Assembly: GCF_040807025.1 (NCBI RefSeq) | Contig: NC_090981.1 | Span: 3,112,501-3,176,500 of the forward strand | Direction of reading: 5' to 3' | DNA length: 64,000 bases | Source of the DNA: Struthio camelus | Taxonomy: Eukaryota; Chordata; Aves; Struthioniformes; Struthionidae | Shown here: piece by piece, positions 1 to 13,100 of the stretch | Layout: every line of letters begins with the position of its first letter | Position numbering within the stretch: position 1 is the first letter of the stretch | Program-made: the position numbers and the translations under genes | Notes under the pieces: generated by a model | What the model was told of the DNA's origin: nothing | Seen by the model: the letters and a program-made list of their open reading frames with translations, nothing else | Databases searched by the model: none

Positions 1-3000
1 ATATAGCATATCAAATGTTTTGGAAACCATAGAAATTAAAAGCCTACAGAATTAGAAAATAGAGATAATGAAATACAGACACTCACAAAACCCTTCCTGA
101 AAAGGTATAGGCTGCTTTCATCTGAGGATCCCACTTCCCAGTTTTAAATAATGATATTCCTGGTTGAAATACATGTGGATGAAGGGACTTTGTTGAGCTT
201 CTGTACACCACACATTTCTTTTATGTCTGCAGCACTGAAAGAGCTACACTAGCCACTATGCAGGTTCATGGAAAATACATGTGTGTGTGTTATGTGCACA
301 CATCATATATTATGGAGAAGGTTTGCTATAGTATGGCAAGTATTGGTCTTTTCAATTTATTTTATGTGAAGGAGACAACTGAAAGCATTTTAAGACTAGG
401 TGCTTGTCTTTCATGTTCACTGCATTTTTTCCCCAACATATAAATGTTTAGAAAACCTTTCTTGTATTTCACAAGTGTAGAATTGGGGCAGCATATTAAC
501 TGTGAATAATAAAAGATACAGAAAAAAACTTGTGAAATCATTCCTTTGAAGCTGAAATAAAAACATGGTTACACCCAGAGATTAATTATGAATAATTGGA
601 TACTAATGCATTGGCAATATGCAGAGACTTTAATCCATTCAGATGACAAGGGAAGCGTGGATGAGTTGAGGAGGAATATTTTTCCATCTTAAAATGATCA
701 AAGTCTTTTTGTATATTTGCAGAAATTGGTGGAGACAGATGACAGTCAGTGAGGGAGGAAAAGGGTGACAGTTTAAAATGAATAATGATATCAGATGAAA
801 CATATGATGAACACAAAAATGGCAGGAATCTGTACAGGAGGTTATGCAAAAATTCTGCATAATTCTGTAGGAAATAGTAAACTCTCAGTGTCCTTATAAT
901 CTCCTCCTATCTCACTCTGTGGGAATCCAGTTTCTTTCCAGCTTACAGCACTACAGTTATAAAAATAGTACAATGTAAAAATAATACACATATAATAAAA
1001 TGGTAGCAATGGCCAGGGCCTGTTCTGTAACTGAGGAGGCCAACACTTTAGCTATTCAGTTGGACTTTTTGTTTTCTTTTGGCTGTGAATTTCATGATTC
1101 ATTTCATAGTTTCTCTCCACCCTTTCTGAAACTTCTACACCAACTGAGCCAGAGGTTCAGTCCTGGAGGAAATGAATAAATAATGTGTTTGGGCCAGAGA
1201 TGTGTGTTTGTTAGAGAAGGAAATACTAAGGGTGAGTAATGCTTGTTTTTTTAAACCTGCCAAAGACTGTTAAGTCTAAGGTAAAGCTGGAGATACTTTT
1301 CTCTGCCAGATTGCTCCATTTACTAGGCAACGAGGAAGGCACTCTTGCACCATAAGAAGGTAGAGAAAATAAGTACCATGTAAACCTTTCAGTGTACACC
1401 TTGCAAAGTATCCCTGTGCCCTGGAGCTCTCACCCTGCAGCGGGGCACCACAGTCTGAAGATGCTCCTGTGCAGGGACCCCAACGGCACTGTGGCCTGGA
1501 TTGTGCCTCTCCACAGACTTCAGCTTCTTCCTTGGCTGCTTTCCCCTATCAGGCAACTTCAGTCCCCAATTATTATCTCCATTATCAAAAATAATAAAGA
1601 TTCCCTCTTCAGGACCTTTTCTTCCTCTCATCCTTCACTCTAGTGACCTCTGGTTTCATTTTGCTGACATTCCCTTACAGTAGGAACCGACTATTGGAAG
1701 AGTATTGTTGGGCTCTGTTAGTGGTTGTTTTTTTTTTTTTAACTCATGCTTTTTCATACCCAGGGATTGTTTCATTTCAGGTTATTATGCAAGAATAAGC
1801 CTCAAGGCTTTTATATATGTGGAATGCTCGTGGCTGTTGCAGTTCCTCCCACCTCTGCATTTCTCCTGAAACAGGAAAAAAAAAAAGCTAGATTAGATAA
1901 TGAGAGTGTAGTACAAATCTCACTTTTCTATATTTAAAGCATAACCAGATCCAATGACTGCTGAAGCAATGAATCACTGTAATTTACATATACAGGTCAG
2001 TGGAGGACACTTGCAAACAGCTGAAAACATCTCTTCAATCTGCACCCTCCTTTACTACTCCCATCTCAGCCACCTCTCAGCAAATCCTGCCAGATATGTG
2101 TCCATTCCTATTATTGATCATTTTAAACAGTAAACAGGTTGTCTGATGAGAAGGTCACGTTTTTCATCACGGGGAGGAGGCTTGACAACAAACAGAGCTC
2201 TTGCCCCACTGAAGAAGTAGCAATACTTTGCCGGCTTCAGTTAAACATGTAGCTTGGAGGGGAGAAGTGCTTCCAGTTTATTCTGTGAATTCCTGCTGAA
2301 GTCAATGAGATGAAGTCAGTAATAGATGCAGGCTACAATCCTGGAGTTCAGGTGGTAATGACACACAAAAATACTTTTTCCAGTCCCTGGCCAAGTCATA
2401 TTTGAGGGAATGGGGAAGTGGGAGGGGCAGGCTTGTTTCCTTGGAAATGCTTTTGCTGTAATTAAATTTGGGAAGGGGGGCAGGGAGGAGGAAAGGAAAA
2501 AAAATCCCACTCCTTTTGACTGAGGGGAAAAAATGCAACTATTCAAGTCCTAGACTGGAAAATCAAAGAATCCACTGACCCCAATCACCTACCCACATGT
2601 ATGTGTCTAAGGGTGCGAGTGGAGTATTTTCTGTAAGTGGAGCACTCTTTGGACAGCTCAAATATTGCAAATGTCCCTGTCGTGGTGCAGCTTGCTGAGC
2701 TCACGTTGTTGATGCCGTCTTGCAGCACAGCCCTGCCTGTTGTGCAGAGTACAGTCTGTTCCCTCCTGTGAACTGGGAATGAACTTCTCCAAAACCACTG
2801 TGTTTCAGGAGTTGCACAGATATGCCAGAGGGGGGTGGGTGGGAGGAGAGGAGTGGGGAGCTAGAGAGTATAAAAAAAGCAAGATGGGTGGAGGAAAGGA
2901 AGTTCCCAGAGGGTTTGTTTCATCATAAGTATTTAGGGTTTTATTTGTTTTGTTTAAATTAAAAAACAAAAAAAATCCAAAGCAATCAGCATACCTAAAC

Positions 3001-3366
3001 AAACATCTTTTGGCAAAAGATGGGGAAAAAAAAAACCCACAGCAAACCTGTTTTTATAGAAATAGATTAATGACACTGTTGTTTCTTTGACTATGCCTGT
3101 CATTGTTAAATAAGTACATTTACTGTGCTATTTCTCTCCTCCCTACTCCTCACACTATACTTCAGTTCTTTTTCCAAAATAATTTGAAAGTGCGGCTGAC
3201 TTCACCAGATAAAGGAAAGGCCAAAGGTTTGAGGAACACCCACACAAGCTTTTTTTTTTTTTTTTTCTTTTAAGAGTATGTCTTCAATAGCTGGTGGCTC
3301 TCAGAAATTTTGTGCCACCATGGTGGTGTTCTCAGGCAAGGCTGCATGTGGCTGGCGGGACTGTCC
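1..3366. other. Intergenic DNA, no gene seen
   Basis: No open frame here has splice borders, domain content or codon pattern of a real gene. The sequence is AT-rich, with simple poly-T runs near 1729-1740 and 3250-3266. The second run lies about 100 bases before the CR1 fragment that follows. Confidence 0.6.
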
Positions 3367-4120
3367 TATGGGGAGGAATAACCCCATGCCCCAGGACAGG
3401 CTGGGGGCTGACCTGCTGGAGAGCAGCTCTGCCGAGAAGGACCTGGGAGTGCTGGTGGACAACAAGTTGACCATGAGCCAGCAGTGTGCCCTTGGGGCCA
3501 GGAAGGCCAAGGGTATCCTGGGCTGCATGAGGCAGAGTGTTGCCAGCAGGTGGAGGGAGGTGATCCTGCCCCTCTACTCAGCCCTGGGGAGGCCCCACCT
3601 GGAGTCCTGTGTCCAGTTCTGGGCTCCCCAGTACAAGAGAGACATGGCACTCCTGGAGAGAGTCCAGCAGAGGGCTACCAAGACGATGAAGGGACTGGAG
3701 CATCTCTCCTATGAGGAAAGGCTGAGGGAGCTGGGCCTGTTCAGCCTGGAGAAGAGAAGACTGAGGGGGGATCTCATCAATGTGTACAAGTATCTGAAGG
3801 GAGGGTGTCAAGAGGATGAGGCCAGTCTCTTCTCCGTGGTGCCCAGGGACAGGACAAGAGGCAACGGGCACAAACTGAAATGCAGGAAGGTCCATCTGAA
3901 CATGAGGAAAAACTTCTTTCCTGTGAGGGTGACAGAGCCCTGGCACAGGTTGCCCAGAGAGGTCGTGGAGTCTCCTTCCCTGGAGACATTCAGAAGTCAT
4001 CTGGACATGGTCCTGGGCAACGTGCTCTAGGTGACCCTGCTTGAGCAGGGGGGTTGGACTAGATGATCTCCAGAGGTCTCTTCCAACCTCAACCATTCTG
4101 TGATTCTGTGATTCTGTGAC
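3367..4120 (+). mobile_element. CR1 LINE, 5'-truncated 3' fragment (copy A)
   Basis: Homologous to the last 0.75 kb of the other CR1 copies in this window. The coding part (about 3383-4030) is the C-terminal end of ORF2, after the reverse transcriptase palm. It begins at the segment reading [17 protein letters not shown] and ends at the typical VLGNVL followed by a stop. The 3' UTR contains the hairpin-forming CCTGCTTGAGCAGG, the CTAGATGATCTCCAGAGG block and a terminal run of ATTCTGTG units up to 4120. No catalytic motif is left, so it cannot move by itself. The open frame is intact from the truncation point to the stop, which suggests a fairly young insertion. The flanking upstream bases (3278-3366) are open in the same frame only by chance. 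Confidence 0.95.
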
Positions 4121-7100
4121 TGAAATACCTTTGTGCAGACAAACAACTCAAGAAGTTTTAGTCTTCAACAGGTAATGATTTCGGCAGGCTGCAACGCAGG
4201 AGCCTTGGTATCGCACACTTTTTCCAAGGTGCTGCATTGCTACAGGCTGTCATCATAAAAGCCTGGTTATAGGGAGCAGCCAGATTAGCAGCCGACTTAG
4301 GCATTTTTCTTGTTTAATGCAATCAGATCTGTGCCAATCTTGGATCAAAAAGAATTGAGAATCTCAGGAAATTTTGGTGGTCTTCTGTATAATTTCTTGT
4401 ACTTCATGCAAATGTCAGGCTTTTGTAGCTTGTGAAAGAACTTCTGCCTTTCTCTAATTTCATTATGGAGAGCATAGAGTTAACCTACTCACTGTCTGCA
4501 TATTCTTCACAATAGCTAATCTCACCATCTAGTCCAGTTTAACTAACTTCTAATTTATTTCTCAGTGCTGACTGGATGCCATCTGCATATATTTTTTGGC
4601 AGCAAGTTGAGATTTATATCACTATGATGTGTTATATCCTTAATGTGTTCCAGTCCTTTAGGCACCTCATCAAATCCTTTAAGAACATGTTTTGTAGTCT
4701 GTTCAATAGCTAAATGATGCACCCTCTTGCAGTCTGCTGTTCAACCCCAGTGAGTTAGGGTTTTTTTTTTCTCTTGTTTTACTGCTATATTACCCCAAAT
4801 ATTGGGTAAGCTTCTTGCCTCTCAAGTATGAAAACATGCAGAAGAAAGGTCCCTCTCTTGCTTTGGAGTTTGTCCCCTGGGTGCCATGAGAAAAGTCATA
4901 CTATGCCCCTTTTAAAAGTTGCTCTGGTTGCATCCCAGCAGACAGATCCAGCAAGTTTGAGAACAAGCTCCCAGAAAGCATATGCCCCAAGCCTTGCTCC
5001 AAAAGGCAGTGAGGCTGCAGCACCCTTTTGGTCTGATCTGGGCCCTCTGCCATCTGCGGGTCCCCACCTCTGCTCTGGGAGCTAGAGCAGCCCCTGGACC
5101 AGAAGAAGGGTGGGCAGAGAGGAGGCTCGGGGGGTCAGGTAGGATGCTGGGCATTGTGTAGCCTTGTTAAAGTCTGCAGGGCTATGCACGGAGGGATTGG
5201 AGGATGCGTGCTGGCCATGCTTCACGTGTTCCTAGCCTGTTAGAGAAGGTGACTCCCGGTCTGGTGCCTTGTTGGGACAAATCTGTCTTCCTTGTTTTCT
5301 TTCCACGGCATGGAACTCTGCCTCATTGTCCCAGGTCCCATTGATGCTCCCCTCCCTCTGCCTTTTGTCCCTTATCTTCCAGCTGCCCTGCTTTATGGCT
5401 TGTCTCTGACATTAGCACCTGGCATTGCCCTGGCCTCTGCTTCTTAGCAGGGAATGGCTGTTTCATGGCCCTGCCTGTTTGATCTTATCCACAGCCCTTA
5501 AGAGCTAAGTTGGTCCTCTCCCCCTGTGCTTTGCAAAGCTACTGTGCCATAACCATCCAAGATCTGTGCAAAAGTTATCTAAGGCCATTTCCTCTCTGTG
5601 AAAGAGGTGAGCTACTTTGTGCAGGCCACGGCCCAGGATCTTGAATATGAGCAGTTATGTGGCAGGGCATGGTAATTTCATGGTGGGGAGGTGGAGAGAT
5701 CAAGGTTGCAGGTACCCCAGAAGTGCAGGGCTCCAGGAAATTGCTTGGACTTTTTGCACCTGTGGTCACTTGAAACTGATCCATGCTCAGGGTGTTCCCA
5801 AAAAAGAATAGCATTGTTCTCCCTCTTCTGAATATGCATTAACTGCAGCACTGGTATCTGTGCAGCTCAGCAGTGATTCGGATCAGGGAGCTGATCTGTC
5901 TGAAAAATAGTCTCTTTTGAGTTGTTTTGCCACTGGATCAAGTCAATGATTTGACTGTGCCAACAGATGGGAGGGTATGGGAGAGAGAGGAGCTGGAGGT
6001 ATGGCTAACAGAGGTGGGACAGCACTTTTTTTCCAACTGTTTTATGTATGTTTGAAGTGACCTATTTAGAACTAATCTGTGGGCTGGATAAGGCTTTTTG
6101 GCCTTCAGGCCATAAATTTGAGATGTCAGTACAAAGCAATGTTGAATGTAAGCCTTGGACAAAGGCAGGGTTTAAGACACACCTGTCTTTTAAGTGTTTG
6201 CAAATGCAGCTTGCTTGCCTGGCTCCCAACACAGCTTCCTGGCTTTTATGATTTTATTGCTAATGCACCTAACACTTTCTGTACATTGTAGAACAGGGCA
6301 GTGTGCTTAACAGAGCTATGGACTTGGCATAAGGACTAAGAGATCAGGGTTTGTTATGGCTTTTTATGCTGCTTTGTGAAACAAGCTGGGATTTCAATTC
6401 TAACATTAAATGATATGTTTCCTTGTAGATCCTGATTGTGATAACATTGCATTTGGAGCCACTGCTATTCAAGAAGTTCCATTTTTATTCATTAATTTTC
6501 AGATCTATTGGTTATAGAATACTATTTTTATCATTAAGAAGACTTTTTTTTAACTTCATGATTATCACAGATTTGTCCTCCAGGTGCATATATTTAACTG
6601 TTTTGTGTGTGTGTTTCTTTGCAATTTGTGAAAACAGGGTAATGCCCTTGCAAAACAGTTGTTTTATTACCGTCATGGTACTTGCAGCATTTGCAATGAG
6701 CACTTTTTTGCATCAGAGAGATTGCTTTCACATGTGTGCCAGGAGACAGCACATATCCTTACCCCTCTATTCTGCTTTCATGTCCTGCTACACACTTATA
6801 ATTGTATAGACTCAGTTCTTGACTACTTGCTAATGCTTTCTGCCTAGAACTTCAATTTTCCACAAACCCTGTAAAGACCTAATATTCTTTATAAACCCAT
6901 GGCCCATTTGTCACAATAATTTTGCTTTGACCTGACCATTAGCTACACCACAAACTAATTTAGTCCCTAATTAGTCCATTTGCTAGCTACTCAAATTCCT
7001 AGGACTTAGTCTTATTCATTGAGGTCACCTGGTACCCAGCTCTTACAAAGAAAATGTACCTCCTCCAAGTGAATTCTTTTGCATGGGTAATGTAAGTCTC

Positions 7101-10100
7101 AAATTTTTTGAATAATTCTTGCCAGCAGTTTGTGATTTTCTCTGTGCACCCATGGGACTAGATTGTAGGTCTCTAATAGCTCTGGGTTTGCTGCATGCAG
7201 CAGTGTGGAAGATTTCACTCTGAATGATTTTCTTTCAGTATCATTTTATCAGGCTATAATGGGAAGTGTTGTAACTATTTTCTGCAATTTTGGCAGGTTC
7301 CCTCCAGTCTGGAAGTCCCAGGCAACTTTATTTTCCCCATTTTCAGTTGTCTTTGGCCCTGTGCATTACTAAGGTGATGCAAAAAGAGAATAGCTCCAGT
7401 ATCTACCATGGGCTAAGGTTACTGTTCAAGGCAGGGGCATTATCAGCCCTGCTGATAGCAATGGCTCCCTATGAACTGTTACTTTTCCTATAGGCAGGAC
7501 CTCCAAGGGGGAGGGCTGAGCAGCTCTTCAGCAGTTGTGCTGCTGCCTGCCTGGGCAGGGACAGAGCTCACAGGGTAGATAATGCAAGAGCAGACTTGGA
7601 GTTAGTCATCATCGTGGTGATGACAACTGATGCTCTCCAGAGTGGCGAGGGAGGGGGAGAGCCCTGCTGCTTTCCATGTACGACAGCATCAATAAAACCT
7701 ACCCAGACAGCTGTGAGAGCAGCTGAACAATGCTTGCTTCTGCCTCATGTTTTCAACTGCAGATCCAGAGATGTAAAGCAAGGAAAAGGTCATAATGTTT
7801 TCTTCCAAGCTGTGGCTTGCATCTGTGTCTGCAGAGGAAGTGGCTGTATATTGTCAGCAGTCCTCTGGCGGATGTGTTGCAGTCAGGGTGAGCTCAGGTG
7901 CTGGGAATCCTGGAGGAGAGTGCACAGCGTGGTCTGCTCTGACACTGCTGGAGGAGAGCGGCATGTTCATTCTTCCCCAGCACAGCTCTGCTCTCTCAGC
8001 TGATGCCTTCCTCCTGGTAGGGCTCAGCACTTTAATCACTAATAGTGTTCTCCTCTGCTTTTCCTGGTGTTTCCATCCTGGGCAACTTTGCTGTAGGGAC
8101 AAGTGAGCCACTGTCTACAGCTCTTACCCCTCCACCTTGAGTTGCCTTTGGATGAACTGAAGGATCAAGTTTCATCAAAACCTGACAGCATGAAAGTTCA
8201 TTTCTGTAATAGGGAACATATGCATGGCACTTTGCCAGTGTCTTAGGGTGTTAAATATACATATATTTGTATATTAGGATGGTAAATATATATATTTACC
8301 ATCCTAATATATACACACATTTTTTATATAATATATATAAATGTATGCTTTATTTGAAAGAATATAATTGACAACTTTATGAAAGCTTCTGATGTAATTA
8401 ACCTGTCAGAATGGCTCACTAATCCTCATTAATATGCTCATTCAGAACTGTTCTGGCTCTCACATCCATACCCTACAGCCATCATTAGGCCTTAGCTTTA
8501 GTTTAATATCTTTAGCCTTGCTGACAGCATATAGGTCTGGCTGAAGTCTCCTCTTCTCCCTCTTTCCATAAGACAGGCAAACCTCCATTGTGATCTATTG
8601 TTTGAATACGTAGCAAGCTGGCATCAGGAGGCTGAGCAGTATTACAGCACTTAACTCTGAGCAAGCATGATGCACAAATGGACCTACCACCAAGTTATAG
8701 TTGGAGAAGAGCTGAAAGAAAGCAGTGTTCAGGTTCTGATAATAAATTTGAAACTGGGCTTGGTGCCTAGGTTAGGGGCTAAAACCTGAGTGGGGTCTGG
8801 ATTTGACTGCACTGCCAGCTCATGGACTGGTTTTATAAGATGTGAGACCAAAGGTTGTGCTTGTGATATTTGAATCTCTTTATCTCAAAATGCTATAAGA
8901 ATGTCTGCAACCCCTACTCTTGTGGGGTTTTGCCAGCTACTAACTTAGAAAAGGAATGCCTGGTTTGGGAGCCAATAGAGTAGAAACCTGCAAGGCTAGC
9001 TTTGCATTTGGCAGGGTGGAACCTGATTTCTCTGTGGTTCAACAGCTTCCATTGAGCTGAATGAAAGTGGTAGGAGTTCCTTGAAAGGGGTACATAAAGT
9101 AAGCATAAGCATCTTTCTAGTCCGGAGTGGGAAGTAGACCTCATTGCCATCACAGGATGTGTTACAAGGGTGTGCTGTGAAGGGGTTTTGCAGTCTTGCA
9201 GCTATAGGTGGGTAGAGCTAGAGACATCTTCTGGTAGAACTGGGAAGTCACTGGAGGCTGAGAGCATTCAACCTCTATCAAATCTGGATGCCGTGAAAGA
9301 ATACTTTGATTTTTGCCTGTTTAAAAGGAGTTGAATTGGAGGAGGGCCTACTTATGGGCAGCTTTTTCACATGCAGAAGATATTACTCATATTGGGAATG
9401 TAATCTGTGATTTGAGAATACATGAATATTTTGGGAATACACGGGTACTCAGTGATGAAGGTATCACAGTATGTATCAGAGTAAAGGCTGTTTTTCTGAA
9501 CTCTTATGCTGAATTTCTTGACTCATGCATGTATTGTTTTTCAAACTGTTAAAAATATTTACAATGACAGATCAGTACTACTAAAGTATTGGAGCTTGTA
9601 ACCCTATTTTTAAAAGGTTTTATTTTTATTTAAATGTTAAATTAGGGTAGAAATTTTAAGTAGACTTCTCTTGCTATCCCTGGTGGCCTGAAAGTTCAAA
9701 TCATACTCTTAAAAAAACCCTGGTAAGTAACATTTTCTTGGCATACTTTCTGACATAAATGTTTTCATCTGAATACACTTATAATTGGATTTCCTTGAAA
9801 CTTCTGGATATGAGTATAGGGACATTTTTCATCTCTGCCAGATTTGTTGAATATATAACATATATTCTGTGAAATGTATGTGAAGCCACACTTAACAAGT
9901 CTTGCAAGGCAGAAGTTTCTTGCGACAAGTTCTTCATTCTGAGAAGAGGCTGCAGAAAGACCAGTAGGAAACACTGGTGGTGGGGGTGGTAGAAATCAAA
10001 GAACTTACTCAAATGCCTGAATGTGAATTCTGATGTTTTTGAAAATCCTGGCCAAGAGTTAGTCAGCCTGTAGACTTTTACAAGCACTGCTGTGTATCTA

Positions 10101-13100
10101 TCTATGGCATTCTGTGAACTTTGAACTAAAGTTGTTTGATGAAGGATGTTTATAACCTTTGACTTGCTTATCAAGGCCATATATGTAAAAAAATATTTTC
10201 TAATCACCTGCAACTTTTTAAAAAAATTATTTTCCAATTACCTGGAACTTTTTTTTTTTTTAACAAAATCTCTTTTGTCTATAGATCACATAGAAAAAGT
10301 TTTAATATTTTTAAAAATAAATTTGGTCAAGTCAGATGTTAAAGTAGTCATAATTTACAAGTCTAGCTACTGGATTTGTATCATGCCTTTACAGTGACAC
10401 TAGGTGGAAGGAATTTCCAGGACATTTTTATGGTAACTTCACAGAAGGTGTGAATAGAAGGTAAAAGAGTGACTCTGGCCATTTTCCTTCTTGTTCCTGC
10501 TATGTTGTGCAGTCCAATAACTATAATTATTTGCAGTTGTACATAAAAGGATGTTTGTCCCTGAAAATGAAACTAATTTTGTAATTTTTTAAGAACAAAA
10601 AAGGATAGTTAAGACCTCTTTAATAGTCATGCCCTACAATAGAGAAAGCTCTTTTATGAGCCAGATAGATTCAGTAAACAGAGCAAGTGACAAAGTATGC
10701 TTGAAAAAGAACAGGCTGTTTAATGGATTTATGTCTTAGTTGTGATACATTTGGGTACTTTTTTTTTTTTTTTTTTTACTGTTGCTGCCAAAGCCTCTTT
10801 TTGAAACCTCCCAGGTTTCTCCAGTACTGCTTGAACTGGACAGTCTGTACTAAACTCCTCTGAGAACTGTGGAACAGGGAGAATAGAAATCCTCATTTGT
10901 TTAAAATACCACACAAAGACAAAAACAAGGCACCAGGTCGTTCACCTCAGTGGTGGATAATAAAAACATTGCAGTGTGGGCTTGTGTTGCCTCTGGAATA
11001 CCCTTGGGGATGGTTGGGGTCAGGGCTGCTCAGCACCATGGCGGCCGAGTGTAGTGATGCTGTTGTGGTTACTCCTGGCTTGTGTCGGTGCAGAAAGTAA
11101 GAGCCCCAGGCAGGGACTAGGACCTTGCTGGGCTGGGTGCTATACAGGTACAGGCTAAAAATAAGGGCATGGCCTTTACAAGCTTGTTGTAAGGGTGGGT
11201 AGAAAACAGAAAAAGTGCAAGGAAGTGACTTGACAGCACCATACCACCACACCAGCAACCTGACTGACTGTTTTCTGTAGGCATTGAGCTGTACATAGGA
11301 CTTTACAGGATTTACAGTAGAGTAATGAGAACCCTTGGGAGTCCTTGCCAGCAAAGAAAGGCAGCATACGAAGGAGGCTGGCATCAGGACTGACTGGAGG
11401 AATAGAGGACAGTGGGGCATGAAACTGAAAGCAAATATATTGCCTAGAGGAAAGGGTGGTAGTCATGTCTGTGCAATCACGTCCCTGCTATATGTTCTTT
11501 TATGTATTTTATATATTTTTTGAGAAGAATTCAGTTATTGGGGAGCAGAAATAAATTTTGTCTTCCTGGATGCCTGAGTTTTATTTTGACACTTTTCCTA
11601 CAGGCACAAACTGATGATGACAAGGCCCTTCCAGCCTCTGTGACAGTAGGCAAGGGCTGTGAAGCCTCCCTCTCTCCCTCTGTCTGGCTCACAAAGGTGG
11701 AGGCTGCAGGGCAGCTTGGCCTTGGCAGCTGAGCAGGCAGATGTCAGCATGCTCAGGCAGGGAGGAAAATTGTCTGCTTTTGGGTGGGCTGTCAAAGAAC
11801 AACTGTTTTGGCTTTTGTGTTTTTTTTCTATACCTTAAAGAATATTTGATTTTTCTAAAAGGACATTTTCTGTCACAAAATAATTCCCAGTAGAAAACTC
11901 CCAATCTGCAGTCATGAGTGAGGCAGGGGATTCCAGGGAAAGGAAGATGATCTGATGGATGAGGGTTTCTCTAGAGGACTTGATTCTATTCCTGCTTCTG
12001 CCACAAAGCTCCCGTGGGGTTTAGTTAAGTAATTTCAATCAAACTTTTCAGTCATCACATCCTTCATTTTTCAGATACCTGGCTTGAGACCATTTGCAAA
12101 GGTAATATAGGTTTACAGCTGTAGAAAAAGCCACCAAAATTTTTCAAATGAATAAGATTCAGTATAAAATATTCTAGAAGTTTGGATCACAAGTATTTCA
12201 AATTTGGTATCCACAATTACAAACCCTTTTGTAAACTGAGATTATCAGCACTCAATCATGTCAACGTTCTTGTGGAAATAAATTAATTCATATGCATGCA
12301 AAACACTTGATAATGTACCAATGACTAACACGGGGAAAAAAATTAAATTAATAAGTTGGTCTTCAAGAGCAGGCTGTGAATGGGGTGCTGTAAATAAGGC
12401 ATGGATTGATGAGAAAACAGTGTAGCTGCTTATCAATTTAAACCAGTCCTATATGTGAAGGGATGGGGGAAAATAGTATTTGAATATGTAAATAAATCTA
12501 TCATTTTCTGCACAAAAGGATTGCATAGGCTACCTTTTGATTGTTAACTTCTGGGGGTTTTGCAGCTTTAATAATGCTTTTTGAAGTAGGATATAAAGAA
12601 ACTAAAGCTTGTAACTAGTGTTCCCCATACCTTCAAAATACAATGAAAGTAAGTCTTGTGTTCATTTTACTGCTTGGAGTTTTAAGAGACCTGAAAGCTG
12701 TGTTGGAACCATTGAACTGCTCATATTAAAACAGGTTTATTGTGCTGATCCCATAGTGAGCTAGACAGATAGTTGAAGAATGTCAATAAATATCTATTTA
12801 CAGTTTAAGTAACTGACTGTGATTGAGTTTGTGACCCTTTTGGTTTGAATAACTTGGATAACTCAATTACAAAAAGGCTATGGGGCTGAAGGAGCAAAGC
12901 TTAGTTCTTTTGAGTATTTTGATATTAAACTACTCATGAAGAATTAGGTGCCTAAACATCTTTGAATATTTGATCCTGTATCATAGTCTAATTTAATCTA
13001 GCCTAATTAGAAATAGAAGTAGAAATATTAACATCTGATTGCCTATACCTGAAGGGGGATAAGACTGGCTCTTTTCTGCCGTCTGAACCTCTATGTGCTT

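Noticed and set aside
3278..4030. A 250-residue open frame that could be taken as a host gene
   Set aside because: From about 3383 on it matches the C-terminal end of CR1 ORF2 in the other copies, followed by the CR1 3' UTR; the first 35 residues are chance extension.
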